Assembly: GCF_025359345.1 (NCBI RefSeq)
Contig: NZ_JANYGQ010000032.1
Coordinates: 248,001 to 312,000 of the forward strand
Reading direction: 5' to 3'
DNA from: Mucilaginibacter sp.
Lineage (GTDB): Bacteria > Bacteroidota > Bacteroidia > Sphingobacteriales > Sphingobacteriaceae
Length of the DNA stretch: 64,000 nucleotides
Shown here: positions 17,460 through 25,628 of the stretch, piece by piece
Numbering within the stretch: the first letter of the stretch is position 1
Layout of the letters: the number at the start of each line of letters is the position of its first letter
The notes under the pieces: generated by a model
The model's database searches: none
The model's input: the letters and a program-made list of their open reading frames with translations, nothing else
What the model was told of the DNA's origin: nothing
Translations under genes and position numbers: made by a program

Positions 17460-17645
17460 ACTAAGATTCATAGGATTTTTAGGATTTAAGGATTTTTGCC
17501 TGGGTATTCGATATCAGAACTTAATATTCAAATTATTAGCCTAGCGACAAGCGGGCCTTTTTTTTAATCCTGCAATCTTTTAATCCAATAAATCTTAGTT
17601 TAAATCCAATAATCCTATAAATCTTATAAATCTTAGTTTAAATTT
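17460..17645. repeat. AATCTTATAAATCC / GGATTTTTAGGATTT inverted repeat cluster
   Basis: The left part (17462-17498) carries AGGATTTTTAGGATTTAAGG. The right part (17565-17640) carries several complements of the type AATCCTATAAATCTTATAAA. The repeat sits between dps and proS, which are on the same strand, and probably forms a terminator for dps. The middle contains a T9 run at about 17558. Confidence 0.6.
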
Positions 17646-17686
17646 GGCCTCTTTATAAATTCAAACATCACAAACTATAAATTAAT

Positions 17687-19159
17687 ATGAGCAAAGGGGT
17701 TGTAAGTAAGGACGAAGATTATTCGCAATGGTATAACGACCTGGTGTTGAAAGCCGATATGGCTGAGTACTCGCCGGTTAAGGGTTGCATGATAATTAAG
17801 CCCTATGGTTATTCAATTTGGGAACGTATGCAGGCCGTTTTGGACGGTATGTTTAAAGAAACAGGCCACGTGAATGCCTATTTCCCGATGATGATACCGA
17901 AATCTTTTTTCTCGAAAGAAGCCAGTCACGTTGAGGGGTTTGCCAAAGAGTGCGCGGTTGTTACCCACTATCGCTTAAAGAATGATGGCAACGGCAATAT
18001 TGTAGTTGACGAAACGGCCAAACTGGAAGAAGAACTGATATTACGCCCCACATCTGAAACAATTATCTGGAACACCTATAAGGGCTGGATACAATCATAC
18101 CGCGACCTGCCGATATTGGTTAACCAATGGGCCAACGTAGTCCGCTGGGAGATGCGTACGCGCCTGTTTTTGCGTACCACCGAATTTTTATGGCAGGAAG
18201 GGCATACCGCCCATGCAACCCCCGAAGAAGCCATTGCGGAAACCGAGCAAATGCTGAATGTTTATGCAGATTTTGTAGAAAACTGGCTGGCGTTGCCTGT
18301 GGTACGAGGTAAAAAAACTGCGAACGAGCGTTTTGCCGGGGCTTTGGATACGTACTGCATCGAAGCATTAATGCAGGACGGCAAGGCTTTGCAGGCAGGC
18401 ACTTCGCACTTTTTAGGGCAGAACTTTGCCAAGGCATTTGATGTAAAGTTCACCAATAAAGAAAATAAGCTTGATTACGTGTGGGCAACCTCATGGGGCG
18501 TATCAACCCGTTTGATCGGCGCGCTGATAATGGCCCATTCGGACGATGCCGGGCTGGTGTTGCCACCAAAACTGGCGCCGTTACAGGTTGTTGTTGTGCC
18601 GATATATAAACACCAGGAAGAACTGGACAATATCTCCATGTTTGTAAAAGAATTGACAAGAGAACTGAAAGCTAAAAACATCAGGGTTAAATTTGATAAC
18701 CGGGATACACACCGTCCGGGAGCTAAGTTTGCCGAGTACGAGTTGAAAGGCGTTCCATTGCGCGTTGCCATAGGCAGCCGTGATATGCAAAACGGGACCG
18801 TTGAGCTTGCCCGTCGCGATACAAAAACCAAGGAAACGGTTAACCAGGAAGGTTTAACTGCAGTTATTGAAGTTTTGCTGGAAGAAATACAAAGCAACAT
18901 CTACCAAAAAGCGTTGAACTTTAAAGCGGAAAACACCACCGAGGTTGACACTTACGACGAGTTTAAACGCATGTTGGATGAGCAGCCTGGTTTCCTGTCG
19001 GCGCATTGGGATGGCACATCGGAAACTGAGCAAAGGATAAAAGATGAAACTAAGGCTACAATCCGTTGCATACCTTTGGATAACAAGCAGGAGGAGGGGA
19101 AGTGTATACTTACAGGAAAGCCGTCGACACAGCGCGTACTGTTCGCCCGGGCTTATTAA
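17687..19159 (+). CDS. proS: Prolyl-tRNA synthetase, type 3
   Basis: It charges tRNA-Pro. The 490-residue protein has class II motifs (LRPTSE at motif 2 entry and REF-like TTEFLWQEGHTAH) and the short KEDEDYSQWYND-type start characteristic of the archaeal/eukaryal ProRS group, which Bacteroidota often use. It lacks the editing insertion of the common bacterial type. The C-terminal region after about 410 forms the small zinc-domain-like tail ending in FARAY. Confidence 0.94.
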   Translation: MSKGVVSKDEDYSQWYNDLVLKADMAEYSPVKGCMIIKPYGYSIWERMQAVLDGMFKETGHVNAYFPMMIPKSFFSKEASHVEGFAKECAVVTHYRLKNDGNGNIVVDETAKLEEELILRPTSETIIWNTYKGWIQSYRDLPILVNQWANVVRWEMRTRLFLRTTEFLWQEGHTAHATPEEAIAETEQMLNVYADFVENWLALPVVRGKKTANERFAGALDTYCIEALMQDGKALQAGTSHFLGQNFAKAFDVKFTNKENKLDYVWATSWGVSTRLIGALIMAHSDDAGLVLPPKLAPLQVVVVPIYKHQEELDNISMFVKELTRELKAKNIRVKFDNRDTHRPGAKFAEYELKGVPLRVAIGSRDMQNGTVELARRDTKTKETVNQEGLTAVIEVLLEEIQSNIYQKALNFKAENTTEVDTYDEFKRMLDEQPGFLSAHWDGTSETEQRIKDETKATIRCIPLDNKQEEGKCILTGKPSTQRVLFARAY

Positions 19160-19174
19160 TTTGAATTTAAAACT

Positions 19175-19271
19175 CTTTGTCATTGCGAGCCAAGAACGAG
19201 CGCGGCAATCGCGAACTTTACAGAGCTGCTCTGCGTAGTTCGCGATTGCTTCGTTCCTCGCAATGACAAAG
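19175..19271. repeat. 97-bp palindromic repeat, copy 1
   Basis: CTTTGTCATTGCGAG opens the element and CTCGCAATGACAAAG closes it. Inner arms GGCAATCGCGAACT and AGTTCGCGATTGC are also complementary, around a short AGAGCTGCTCT centre. It lies between proS and metB. Copy 2, at 20512-20607, is nearly its exact reverse complement, and a half copy is at 13545. This resembles the REP-like elements frequent in Bacteroidota genomes. Confidence 0.92.
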
Positions 19272-19362
19272 TTTGAGAGAATTTGCATGCATGATTAATA
19301 TTGGAGTTGATAAATCACGGCATCTTTTCTTTTATAATTTATTGACCGTTAACTCACCAATC

Positions 19363-20502
19363 ATGAAATTCGCAACAAAAGCAATACATGCAGGGCAGGA
19401 GCCTGATCCGTCAACCGGAGCCGTAATGACTCCCATCTACCAAACATCAACTTACTGGCAAAAATCGCCGGGAGATAATAAAGGGTTTGAATATTCACGT
19501 GGTACCAACCCAACGCGTAAGGCTTTGGAAAGCTGTTTGGCTGCTTTGGAAAATGCAGAGTTCGGCCTGGCGTTTTCGAGCGGAATGGGCGCTACGGACG
19601 CAGTAATGAAATTGCTTGCCCCGGGCGATGAAGTTATTACCGGCAATGACTTGTACGGCGGCTCGTACCGAATATTCACCAAGATATTTGCAAACTACGG
19701 TATCAAATTTCATTTCCTGGATTTGTCGAACCCGGAAATTGTGCGCCAATATGCCAACGACAAAACAAAATTGGTTTGGATTGAAACGCCAACCAATCCA
19801 ACCATGCAGATCGTTGATATTGCTGCGATAGGCAAAATTACTAAAGAGAAGAATATTTTATTCGCGGTTGATAATACTTTTGCATCACCATACCTGCAAA
19901 ACCCGATTGATTTGGGTGCTGATATTGTTATGCACTCAGTTACCAAATATATTGGCGGCCATAGCGATGTGGTGATGGGAGCCTTGATGCTGAACGACGA
20001 GGATTTGTACAAAAAACTTTGGTTTATCTACAATGCCTGCGGTGCAACGCCCGGTCCGATGGATAGTTTCCTGGTGCTGCGCGGTATAAAAACCCTGCAC
20101 CTGCGCATGAAAGCCCACTGCGAAAACGGCGCCAAAATTGCCGAATACCTTAAAACGCACCCGAAAGTTGAGAAAATATACTGGCCCGGTTTTACCGACC
20201 ACCCCAACCACGAGATTGCTAAAAAACAAATGCGCGGCTTCGGCGGCATGATCTCCATTGTGCTGAAAGGTGCCGATTTAAAGGAGACCTACCGCATTGC
20301 ATCAAATTTTAAAGTATTTGCCCTGGCGGAATCATTGGGCGGGGTAGAATCATTAATTAATCACCCGGTGAGTATGACCCATGGTTCGATACCAAAAGCT
20401 GAACGGGAAAAAGCGGGCGTAGTTGACAATTTGTTGAGGCTGAGCGTAGGGGTAGAGGATGTGGATGATTTGCTGGAGGATTTGAAGCAAGCACTTTCAT
20501 AA
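19363..20502 (+). CDS. metB: Cystathionine gamma-synthase/lyase
   Basis: A Cys/Met-metabolism PLP enzyme of 379 residues. K195 in HSVTKYIGGHSD is the PLP lysine, and YSRGTNPTR and ETPTNPTMQ are family signatures. It makes cystathionine from an activated homoserine, or cleaves cystathionine. Synthase and lyase cannot be separated by eye. The ATG at 19363 is preferred over the frame's earlier start, whose extra 30 residues run out of a repeat and match nothing. Two oppositely oriented repeat copies flank the gene. Confidence 0.88.
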   Translation: MKFATKAIHAGQEPDPSTGAVMTPIYQTSTYWQKSPGDNKGFEYSRGTNPTRKALESCLAALENAEFGLAFSSGMGATDAVMKLLAPGDEVITGNDLYGGSYRIFTKIFANYGIKFHFLDLSNPEIVRQYANDKTKLVWIETPTNPTMQIVDIAAIGKITKEKNILFAVDNTFASPYLQNPIDLGADIVMHSVTKYIGGHSDVVMGALMLNDEDLYKKLWFIYNACGATPGPMDSFLVLRGIKTLHLRMKAHCENGAKIAEYLKTHPKVEKIYWPGFTDHPNHEIAKKQMRGFGGMISIVLKGADLKETYRIASNFKVFALAESLGGVESLINHPVSMTHGSIPKAEREKAGVVDNLLRLSVGVEDVDDLLEDLKQALS

Positions 20503-20511
20503 AACTATAAA

Positions 20512-20607
20512 ATTTGTCATTGCGAGGAACGAAGCAATCGCGAACTATGCAGTGCCGCTCTGTAAAGTTCGCGATTGCCGCGCTCGTTCCTCGTTCGCAA
20601 TGACAAT
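20512..20607. repeat. 96-bp palindromic repeat, copy 2 (inverted)
   Basis: TTTGTCATTGCGAGGAACGA at the left and TCGTTCGCAATGACAA at the right pair as outer arms, with CAATCGCGAACT and AGTTCGCGATTG inside. It is the reverse complement of the element at 19175-19271 apart from a few positions. It supplies the first codons of a longer but unlikely reading of the next gene. Confidence 0.92.
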
Positions 20608-20622
20608 CAGGTATTTAATTGC

Positions 20623-21471
20623 ATGATTGAAAACATAAAAGCTTTCCTCGATTCAAAAGTAATCCAATACAACCGTCCCGAATTTATTCCGAACGACCCG
20701 GTTTCTATCCCGCACATGTTTACCCAAAGGCAGGATATCGAAATTATGGGATTGTGGGCGGCAGTATTGGCCTGGGGGCAGCGCGTAACCATCATCAATA
20801 AGTGTAAAGAACTGATCACCCTAATGGACGACGCACCCTATGATTTTATCATGAATCACCACGAAATAGATTTAAAAAAGCTGCTGCATTTTAAGCATCG
20901 TACTTTTAATGATATCGACACGCTGTATTTTATATCGTTTTTCAGGTATCATTATTCCCTGCACCAATCATTAGAGGCTGCATTTATACCCGCAGAAACC
21001 CAATCAAACTTTGTCATCCTGAGCGATAGCGAAGGAACTTATGCGAGCGAATTAACGAGCGGCAATAACGAAGCAGAGCCAATCGAAAAATATCTCAATC
21101 ATTTCAGAAGCTACTTTTTTTCGTTACCTGATTTTCCGCACCGCACAAAAAAGCATATTTCATCGCCATCACAAAAATCAACCTGTAAGCGGTTGAATAT
21201 GTTTTTACGCTGGATGGTGCGCAAGGATGAATGTGGCGTTGATTTTGGTATCTGGAACCATATTAAGCCGTCGGAACTGATAGTCCCCTGCGATTTGCAC
21301 GTTGATCGCGTGACCCGGAAGCTAAACCTCATCACCCGCAAACAAACGGATTGGCAAACTGCTGTTGAGTTAACCCAACGATTGCGGGAATTTGATCCAA
21401 TGGACCCGGTTAAGTATGATTTTGCGTTGTTTGGTTTGGGGATAGAGGAGCGGTGGGGAGTGCAGTTTTAA
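20623..21471 (+). CDS. TIGR02757/DUF2400 family protein with repeat-derived insert
   Basis: A 282-residue protein of the TIGR02757 family, conserved in Bacteroidota and of unknown biochemical role. Its hallmarks are KHISSPSQKSTCKRLNMFL, the WMVRKDECGVDFG segment, and the closing DPVKYDFALFGLG. The ATG at 20623 is chosen because the earlier start lies in the palindromic repeat. Residues from about 130 (FVILSDSEG onward, DNA 21010-21075) are encoded by a known type of intergenic repeat that is inserted in frame. The flanking conserved blocks are intact, so the protein may still be functional. Confidence 0.85.
   Translation: MIENIKAFLDSKVIQYNRPEFIPNDPVSIPHMFTQRQDIEIMGLWAAVLAWGQRVTIINKCKELITLMDDAPYDFIMNHHEIDLKKLLHFKHRTFNDIDTLYFISFFRYHYSLHQSLEAAFIPAETQSNFVILSDSEGTYASELTSGNNEAEPIEKYLNHFRSYFFSLPDFPHRTKKHISSPSQKSTCKRLNMFLRWMVRKDECGVDFGIWNHIKPSELIVPCDLHVDRVTRKLNLITRKQTDWQTAVELTQRLREFDPMDPVKYDFALFGLGIEERWGVQF
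21010..21075 (+). repeat. Intergenic-type repeat captured in frame
   Basis: TTTGTCATCCTGAGCGATAG followed by CGAAGGA is a repeat word seen widely between genes in Bacteroidota (recollection, not searched). The GCGAGCGAATTAACGAGCGG-type continuation resembles the palindromic elements nearby. Here it lies wholly inside the TIGR02757 gene and keeps the frame. Confidence 0.7.
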
Positions 21472-21479
21472 GCAAAACC

Positions 21480-22115
21480 TTATTTTTCATTAGGATGCCC
21501 GCTCATTACCATCCTTCCCTTAGCCCTGTCGTAAAATAAAATGTCTGTATAAAATTCATCTTTGGTAGTTACAACTTCAAATTCTTCTAATGATTTGAAT
21601 GTGGTGTGATGCATCCATTTATCATCAGTCAGGCCAAAATTTATAAGAGTGCTTTCTCCACATGTTGTCTTTATCGGATACTTACTTATCACATATCTAC
21701 CAAAGGCCTTAGCAGAACCATCTGCGAAATAGTACCCCCAATCACCGTATTTATAGTTGTAATATTCTTGTTCTAAACCACCTGGCCCACAATTAATAAA
21801 TTTCCCGATTTTATAATAACCTTTGGATTCGACATGGCCGTTTTCATAGTATTCAATCCATTTGCCAGTCTTTAAATTAGATAATTCACCCTTAGTATCT
21901 ATCGCAAATCTGCCGATGGCTTTGATTTTGCCGTCCGTGAAGTGAATAGTTACAATTGAATCCTTCCCTTTAAATCTATCGTCGGAAGATAATTTAAATA
22001 GATTGCGGTAAAACACTACGCTATCATCATGGTATTTTACACGTTTTTGCATTGAGCATGCACATAACCAAATACATAAAATAAAAACGGACATCGTTTT
22101 ATTTGTTCCGGTCAT
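21480..22115 (-). CDS. MORN-like repeat lipoprotein
   Basis: A 211-residue predicted lipoprotein. From the ATG at 22115 a short hydrophobic signal ends in a cysteine lipobox (WLCAC). The middle has repeats of the YENGHVESKGYYKIGK and YFADGSAKAFGRY type, which belong to the MORN-like/YwqK repeat class. Several in-frame starts exist (TTG 22127, ATG 22121, 22115 and 22094). The role is unknown, and the YwqK 'antitoxin' label given to such repeats in databases is not supported by any partner here. Confidence 0.6.
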   Translation of the reverse strand: MTGTNKTMSVFILCIWLCACSMQKRVKYHDDSVVFYRNLFKLSSDDRFKGKDSIVTIHFTDGKIKAIGRFAIDTKGELSNLKTGKWIEYYENGHVESKGYYKIGKFINCGPGGLEQEYYNYKYGDWGYYFADGSAKAFGRYVISKYPIKTTCGESTLINFGLTDDKWMHHTTFKSLEEFEVVTTKDEFYTDILFYDRAKGRMVMSGHPNEK

Positions 22116-22280
22116 AATCATCGCCAAATTTAAAAAATACTATACTATTTAAACCTTGTTAATATTATATGGAACCGACTGGTTGTCTTGTTCTGAAATA
22201 AGTTAAAACGTTAAAAACAGAAATCACGCCCTCGTTTTATTAAAAACTTTGGAAGTTATTAAATTACAAGTTTACTTTAT

Positions 22281-22565
22281 TTATTTACTGGTATGCCGGA
22301 TCACGATATCAGCTGTATTGGGCCCTGTTACATCAATGCGCACTAACTTACCATTAACAAAATAATAATACTTATCCCCTGTAGTTGGGAACATTGCGCG
22401 ATCATATTTTTTATAAACTGTTGTATGTTCCGTTTGCTCAATAAGATCAGCGCCTTTGTTGTGCGCCCTGAACTCTGCTTCGGATGTTCCGATGGAATAA
22501 ATTTGTGTTTTACAACCGATGATAATTGAGAGGGACAGTAATCCGAAAAATAATAACTTCTTCAT
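22281..22565 (-). CDS. Small hypothetical lipoprotein
   Basis: A 94-residue protein with a basic start, a hydrophobic segment and the lipobox IIIGC around residue 18. The mature part is short and mainly beta, with DKYYYFVNGKLVRID. Similar tiny lipoproteins are common in this phylum and have no known function. It is followed by an AT-rich 165-bp spacer before the MORN-like gene on the same strand. Confidence 0.7.
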   Translation of the reverse strand: MKKLLFFGLLSLSIIIGCKTQIYSIGTSEAEFRAHNKGADLIEQTEHTTVYKKYDRAMFPTTGDKYYYFVNGKLVRIDVTGPNTADIVIRHTSK

Positions 22566-23260
22566 AAATACGTGATTAGATCTTTAGTAATAAATAAAGC
22601 TTAGTGCTTTGTTGGTTTGACCTGCATTACAGAGAAAGGTTTATCTCTTAATACGTTTTTTGGAAGTATTATAATAGCTAATTTAACAACTGTTTAGTTT
22701 TTCTGTAGATTAAAATTTCAATGATTTGATATTGTAAACCCAAATCAGAATTATGCACTAAAAAAGTGTAAATTCTTTCAAGACGACCCGCCATTGAAAA
22801 ACACGAAACATGTCGATTCTGAATAAATTACCAAAATGTATTCAAAAAGTATAAAATTTTTAATGTTTGATTATCAGTTACTTATAAAGTAATGAAATAT
22901 TAAAATATTGATAATTAGAATATTTCATGGTGTTCCAGTACCTTCCTGTGTCGTGCAAAAGTGGAACGCTTTGCCGGCGTGGAATCCTATGATCACGGAT
23001 AGAGATCAGACAAAGCCCTGCGAGCTAAGACTGCGGAAGTTTTTTTTTCGTTCTGATTTCCCGGTCTCTCCCGGCTTTCCGGACTTCCCCCTGCAACCTT
23101 TGTAACATTTTAAACGTATTAAACTTTATAAAGCTGAATCATCACCTGGAATAAACGCTTTACGTCAAAAAATTAACCTGTTTTTGATGTGCCTGCGACT
23201 TAATAATAAGTCGCAAGCTTTGGCCTTATCTCCATGTGACTGATCTGAATAGGCGGCGGA
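22566..23260. other. 695-bp non-coding gap with a GC-richer island
   Basis: Most of this gap is AT-rich and without a credible gene. A compact GC-richer stretch at about 22925-23050 ends in a T9 run (about 23040-23048). Within it GCTTTG and CAAAGC can pair around a smaller ATCC/GGAT hairpin, and ACCTTCC can pair with GGAAGT nearer the ends. This is the shape of a small structured RNA, but no family was recognised. A 65-codon frame over it looks accidental. Confidence 0.4.
23195..23214. promoter_or_regulatory. Perfect 8-bp palindrome upstream of the sensor-like gene
   Basis: GCGACTTA and TAAGTCGC are exact complements separated by ATAA. The centre lies about 56 bp before the ATG of the TPR/DHp gene. 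It could be an operator or a small leader hairpin; no T run follows, so it is not a simple terminator. Confidence 0.45.
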
Positions 23261-24835
23261 ATGTTAAAGAGACTATTATACATATGTGTCATATTTGCCT
23301 GCATCACTTTAAAAGTAAGTGCTGCGGCTCCGCTTATTGATGTAAATTCCCTTAAGACCATTCTTAAAATCGAAAATCGGGTTGAGCGCGAAAAAAAAAT
23401 TGTTGGCTATATTACAAATAGCCTGCGGTTATCGCCAGAGTTCGGATTGCTTGCCACTAAGAAAGAACTGAATAACACGCTGTCCCAATTACATGTGGAA
23501 AATGCCGTTGCTTTTGAATACTTTGCCGAAAGTATGTACCAGCGCAGGCTCGTGCATATGGACGATGCAGAAGTTGCGATGGTAAAAGCCATAAAATTTG
23601 CAGGCTATAACCACGATCATTACCTGGTGTACTCGTTTTTAAGCCACCTGGCTTTCATTCAAACAGAGGAAGGTAATGCCATTGATGCGGTAACGAGTTA
23701 TGGGCTATCAAAAAAAGAAACGCTGAAGATTAATGACCCCCATCTTCAGGTGCAAATAGACGTTAATATGAGCGACGTTTACTACAAGAATAATTTTTAC
23801 AGCCAATCGTTATTCTACCTAAACCAGGCGGAACTTCTAAATAAAAAATACGGCTCAGACGACGTGAATGTTAATAAGGTTATTTATTATAATAAAGCTG
23901 AGAACTTTTTCAGGATGAATAAACCGGACTCGCTAAAGGTGTATCATGACAAGCTTTTGGGAATAAAAGGCAATATTTACAAGTTACATACCTATCAAAA
24001 GCGTACCGAATATTATCTGGCTATCCTGCAATATGATTTTAAAAGTGCCATCAACCTTATCAAGAAACTTCAAAAGGATACCCTTTATCAATATATCGAT
24101 CAGGACCAACAGAACCTGGCTGATGCCTATTTTAACGGTGGGCAGCCCGACTCGGCAATTACCATAATTAACGAATTGCTGGCGCAGCCGCTTGAAATAA
24201 ATCATCCTGAAATTAAATATCACCTTTACAAAGTGCTGGGGCAAATTGCTGAAGCGAAAAAGGACCATAAAACTGCGGCTTATAACTTTAAATTGTCGCT
24301 TGAACAAGCTGAAGATGTAGTGAACCGGCTTACACAGGTGGGTAATATTTCGTCACAAATAATGATCGATGAAATTGAAGGTTCGTACATGCAAAAAGAT
24401 GAAAGCTATAAGCGCGAGCGTATATGGCTGATGTTTGCGGTACTTGGAGCTATTTTTATTATCATTCTTATCGCCATGTTTTATCGTAGCGCAAAACAAA
24501 AACGTCACTATGAAAAGCTTTTATTCACCGCTCAAAAAAAGGAACTGGCATTTATTAATTCTCATGAGGTGCGCAAGCACCTCTCTAACATTATGGGGAT
24601 TATAGATGTTATAAAAACCAGCGACAACCGGCAAAAGGAATATGAACTATTTGAGGATCATCTTTTCTGCTCGGCTACCAGCATGGATAAAGCCATTAAA
24701 AGCATTTCGGCAAAGTTGGACGACCATTTTCCTGAAGCGACAGTGTCCTCACCAAAATTCGCTCCGCAATTACCCGTTGAAGAGGTAACCCCAGTTAACG
24801 AAACTAAAGCTTATAAAGCTTTAAAAGCCAGCTAG
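23261..24835 (+). CDS. TPR membrane protein with a lone histidine-kinase DHp-like segment
   Basis: A 524-residue protein. A signal-like hydrophobic segment (1-22) is followed by a helical TPR-type region to about 370, one transmembrane helix (about 386-408) and a cytoplasmic helix with the H-box-like motif INSHEVRKHLSNIMG, where H435 is the candidate phospho-acceptor. Two-component sensors of this build normally continue into a HATPase domain, which is absent. The protein ends about 90 residues later in a Pro/Glu-rich tail. It may be phosphorylated by another kinase, or be a dimerisation relic. It is preceded by a long untranslated gap. Confidence 0.6.
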   Translation: MLKRLLYICVIFACITLKVSAAAPLIDVNSLKTILKIENRVEREKKIVGYITNSLRLSPEFGLLATKKELNNTLSQLHVENAVAFEYFAESMYQRRLVHMDDAEVAMVKAIKFAGYNHDHYLVYSFLSHLAFIQTEEGNAIDAVTSYGLSKKETLKINDPHLQVQIDVNMSDVYYKNNFYSQSLFYLNQAELLNKKYGSDDVNVNKVIYYNKAENFFRMNKPDSLKVYHDKLLGIKGNIYKLHTYQKRTEYYLAILQYDFKSAINLIKKLQKDTLYQYIDQDQQNLADAYFNGGQPDSAITIINELLAQPLEINHPEIKYHLYKVLGQIAEAKKDHKTAAYNFKLSLEQAEDVVNRLTQVGNISSQIMIDEIEGSYMQKDESYKRERIWLMFAVLGAIFIIILIAMFYRSAKQKRHYEKLLFTAQKKELAFINSHEVRKHLSNIMGIIDVIKTSDNRQKEYELFEDHLFCSATSMDKAIKSISAKLDDHFPEATVSSPKFAPQLPVEEVTPVNETKAYKALKAS

Positions 24836-24839
24836 GTTA

Positions 24840-25553
24840 TTAGTACCAGAAACCCTGCGCCTTAATTTGGTTATGGCTGTATCCCTGTTGTTTTAATATT
24901 TTGCGTAGCTGCGTCACCATTGTACTATTACCGGTTAAACAAAAAATTGTATTCTCTAAATGATAAGATTGTTGCAACAGCCATTCGGTTAATGAATGAT
25001 GCCCGAAGACATCCGTGCGCAATACCGGTTTTAACGGCGTTTTAAAATATTCAGTAAAAAGGCTGCGGTTATGTTCGTTACCCATTAATACCGCACCCGA
25101 AAAACGCGCAGCCGGCGTTGCCAGTTGCTGCATAGCCAACAGGTGCCCAAGGCTGCTTTCATCGCCCAGGCAGATAACTGCCGAAGTATTTACCGGGGTT
25201 TGGCTGGTCGTTTTAATACTTAAATAGTTAATTTCATCGCCTTTGCCGAGGCTTTTTGCCCAGGCGGTACCAGGCCCGGAATGGTCAATATCAATGTATA
25301 ATGTGCAGGTTTGCGTTTCCGCATCCCAGCCGGAGGGTGTATAGTCGCGATAGGTGAAATCTGCTACCCTGCATTTCATATAATTAACCTCGTTCCATCC
25401 ATCCATTACGGCAGTTGGTAAATGCAGGTCGATTTCTATAATGGTTGAGGATGGCCACTTTCTAACTTCCAATATTAAAGCTGTTTTTAACACCCTGCCT
25501 TCAATTATGCCGGAAGCTTTTTTCTTTAGTTTGTTTAATATTAGTTTGCTCAT
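24840..25553 (-). CDS. Siderophore-interacting (ViuB-like) flavoprotein
   Basis: A 237-residue FAD-binding reductase-like protein. The RDYTP motif is the flavin-binding signature, followed by the DIDHSGPGTAWAKSL segment characteristic of ViuB/SIP proteins that reduce ferric siderophores with NAD(P)H. The C-terminal half is the nucleotide-binding domain, ending in GFWY. It lies 75 bp downstream of an AraC-type regulator on the same strand, which suggests local control by iron or siderophore signals. No siderophore receptor is nearby. Confidence 0.82.
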   Translation of the reverse strand: MSKLILNKLKKKASGIIEGRVLKTALILEVRKWPSSTIIEIDLHLPTAVMDGWNEVNYMKCRVADFTYRDYTPSGWDAETQTCTLYIDIDHSGPGTAWAKSLGKGDEINYLSIKTTSQTPVNTSAVICLGDESSLGHLLAMQQLATPAARFSGAVLMGNEHNRSLFTEYFKTPLKPVLRTDVFGHHSLTEWLLQQSYHLENTIFCLTGNSTMVTQLRKILKQQGYSHNQIKAQGFWY

Positions 25554-25628
25554 ATTGTAATAATTAATATTACAAAGAAACCGGAATTGAAGCCTACTGA
25601 AAATAGACAGAATAGGGTAGGTGTTGGA

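Noticed and set aside
18854..19288. Minus-strand frame over the proS end and the palindromic repeat
   Set aside because: It contains translated repeat sequence and overlaps proS; no family features.
21480..22115. Toxin-antitoxin role for the MORN-like lipoprotein
   Set aside because: YwqK-type labels come from weak database names; no toxin gene is adjacent and the protein has a lipoprotein signal.
22908..23105. 65-codon open frame in the 695-bp gap
   Set aside because: Composition is unlike the neighbours, it crosses the T9 run, and no start context or family is seen. A non-coding reading is better.
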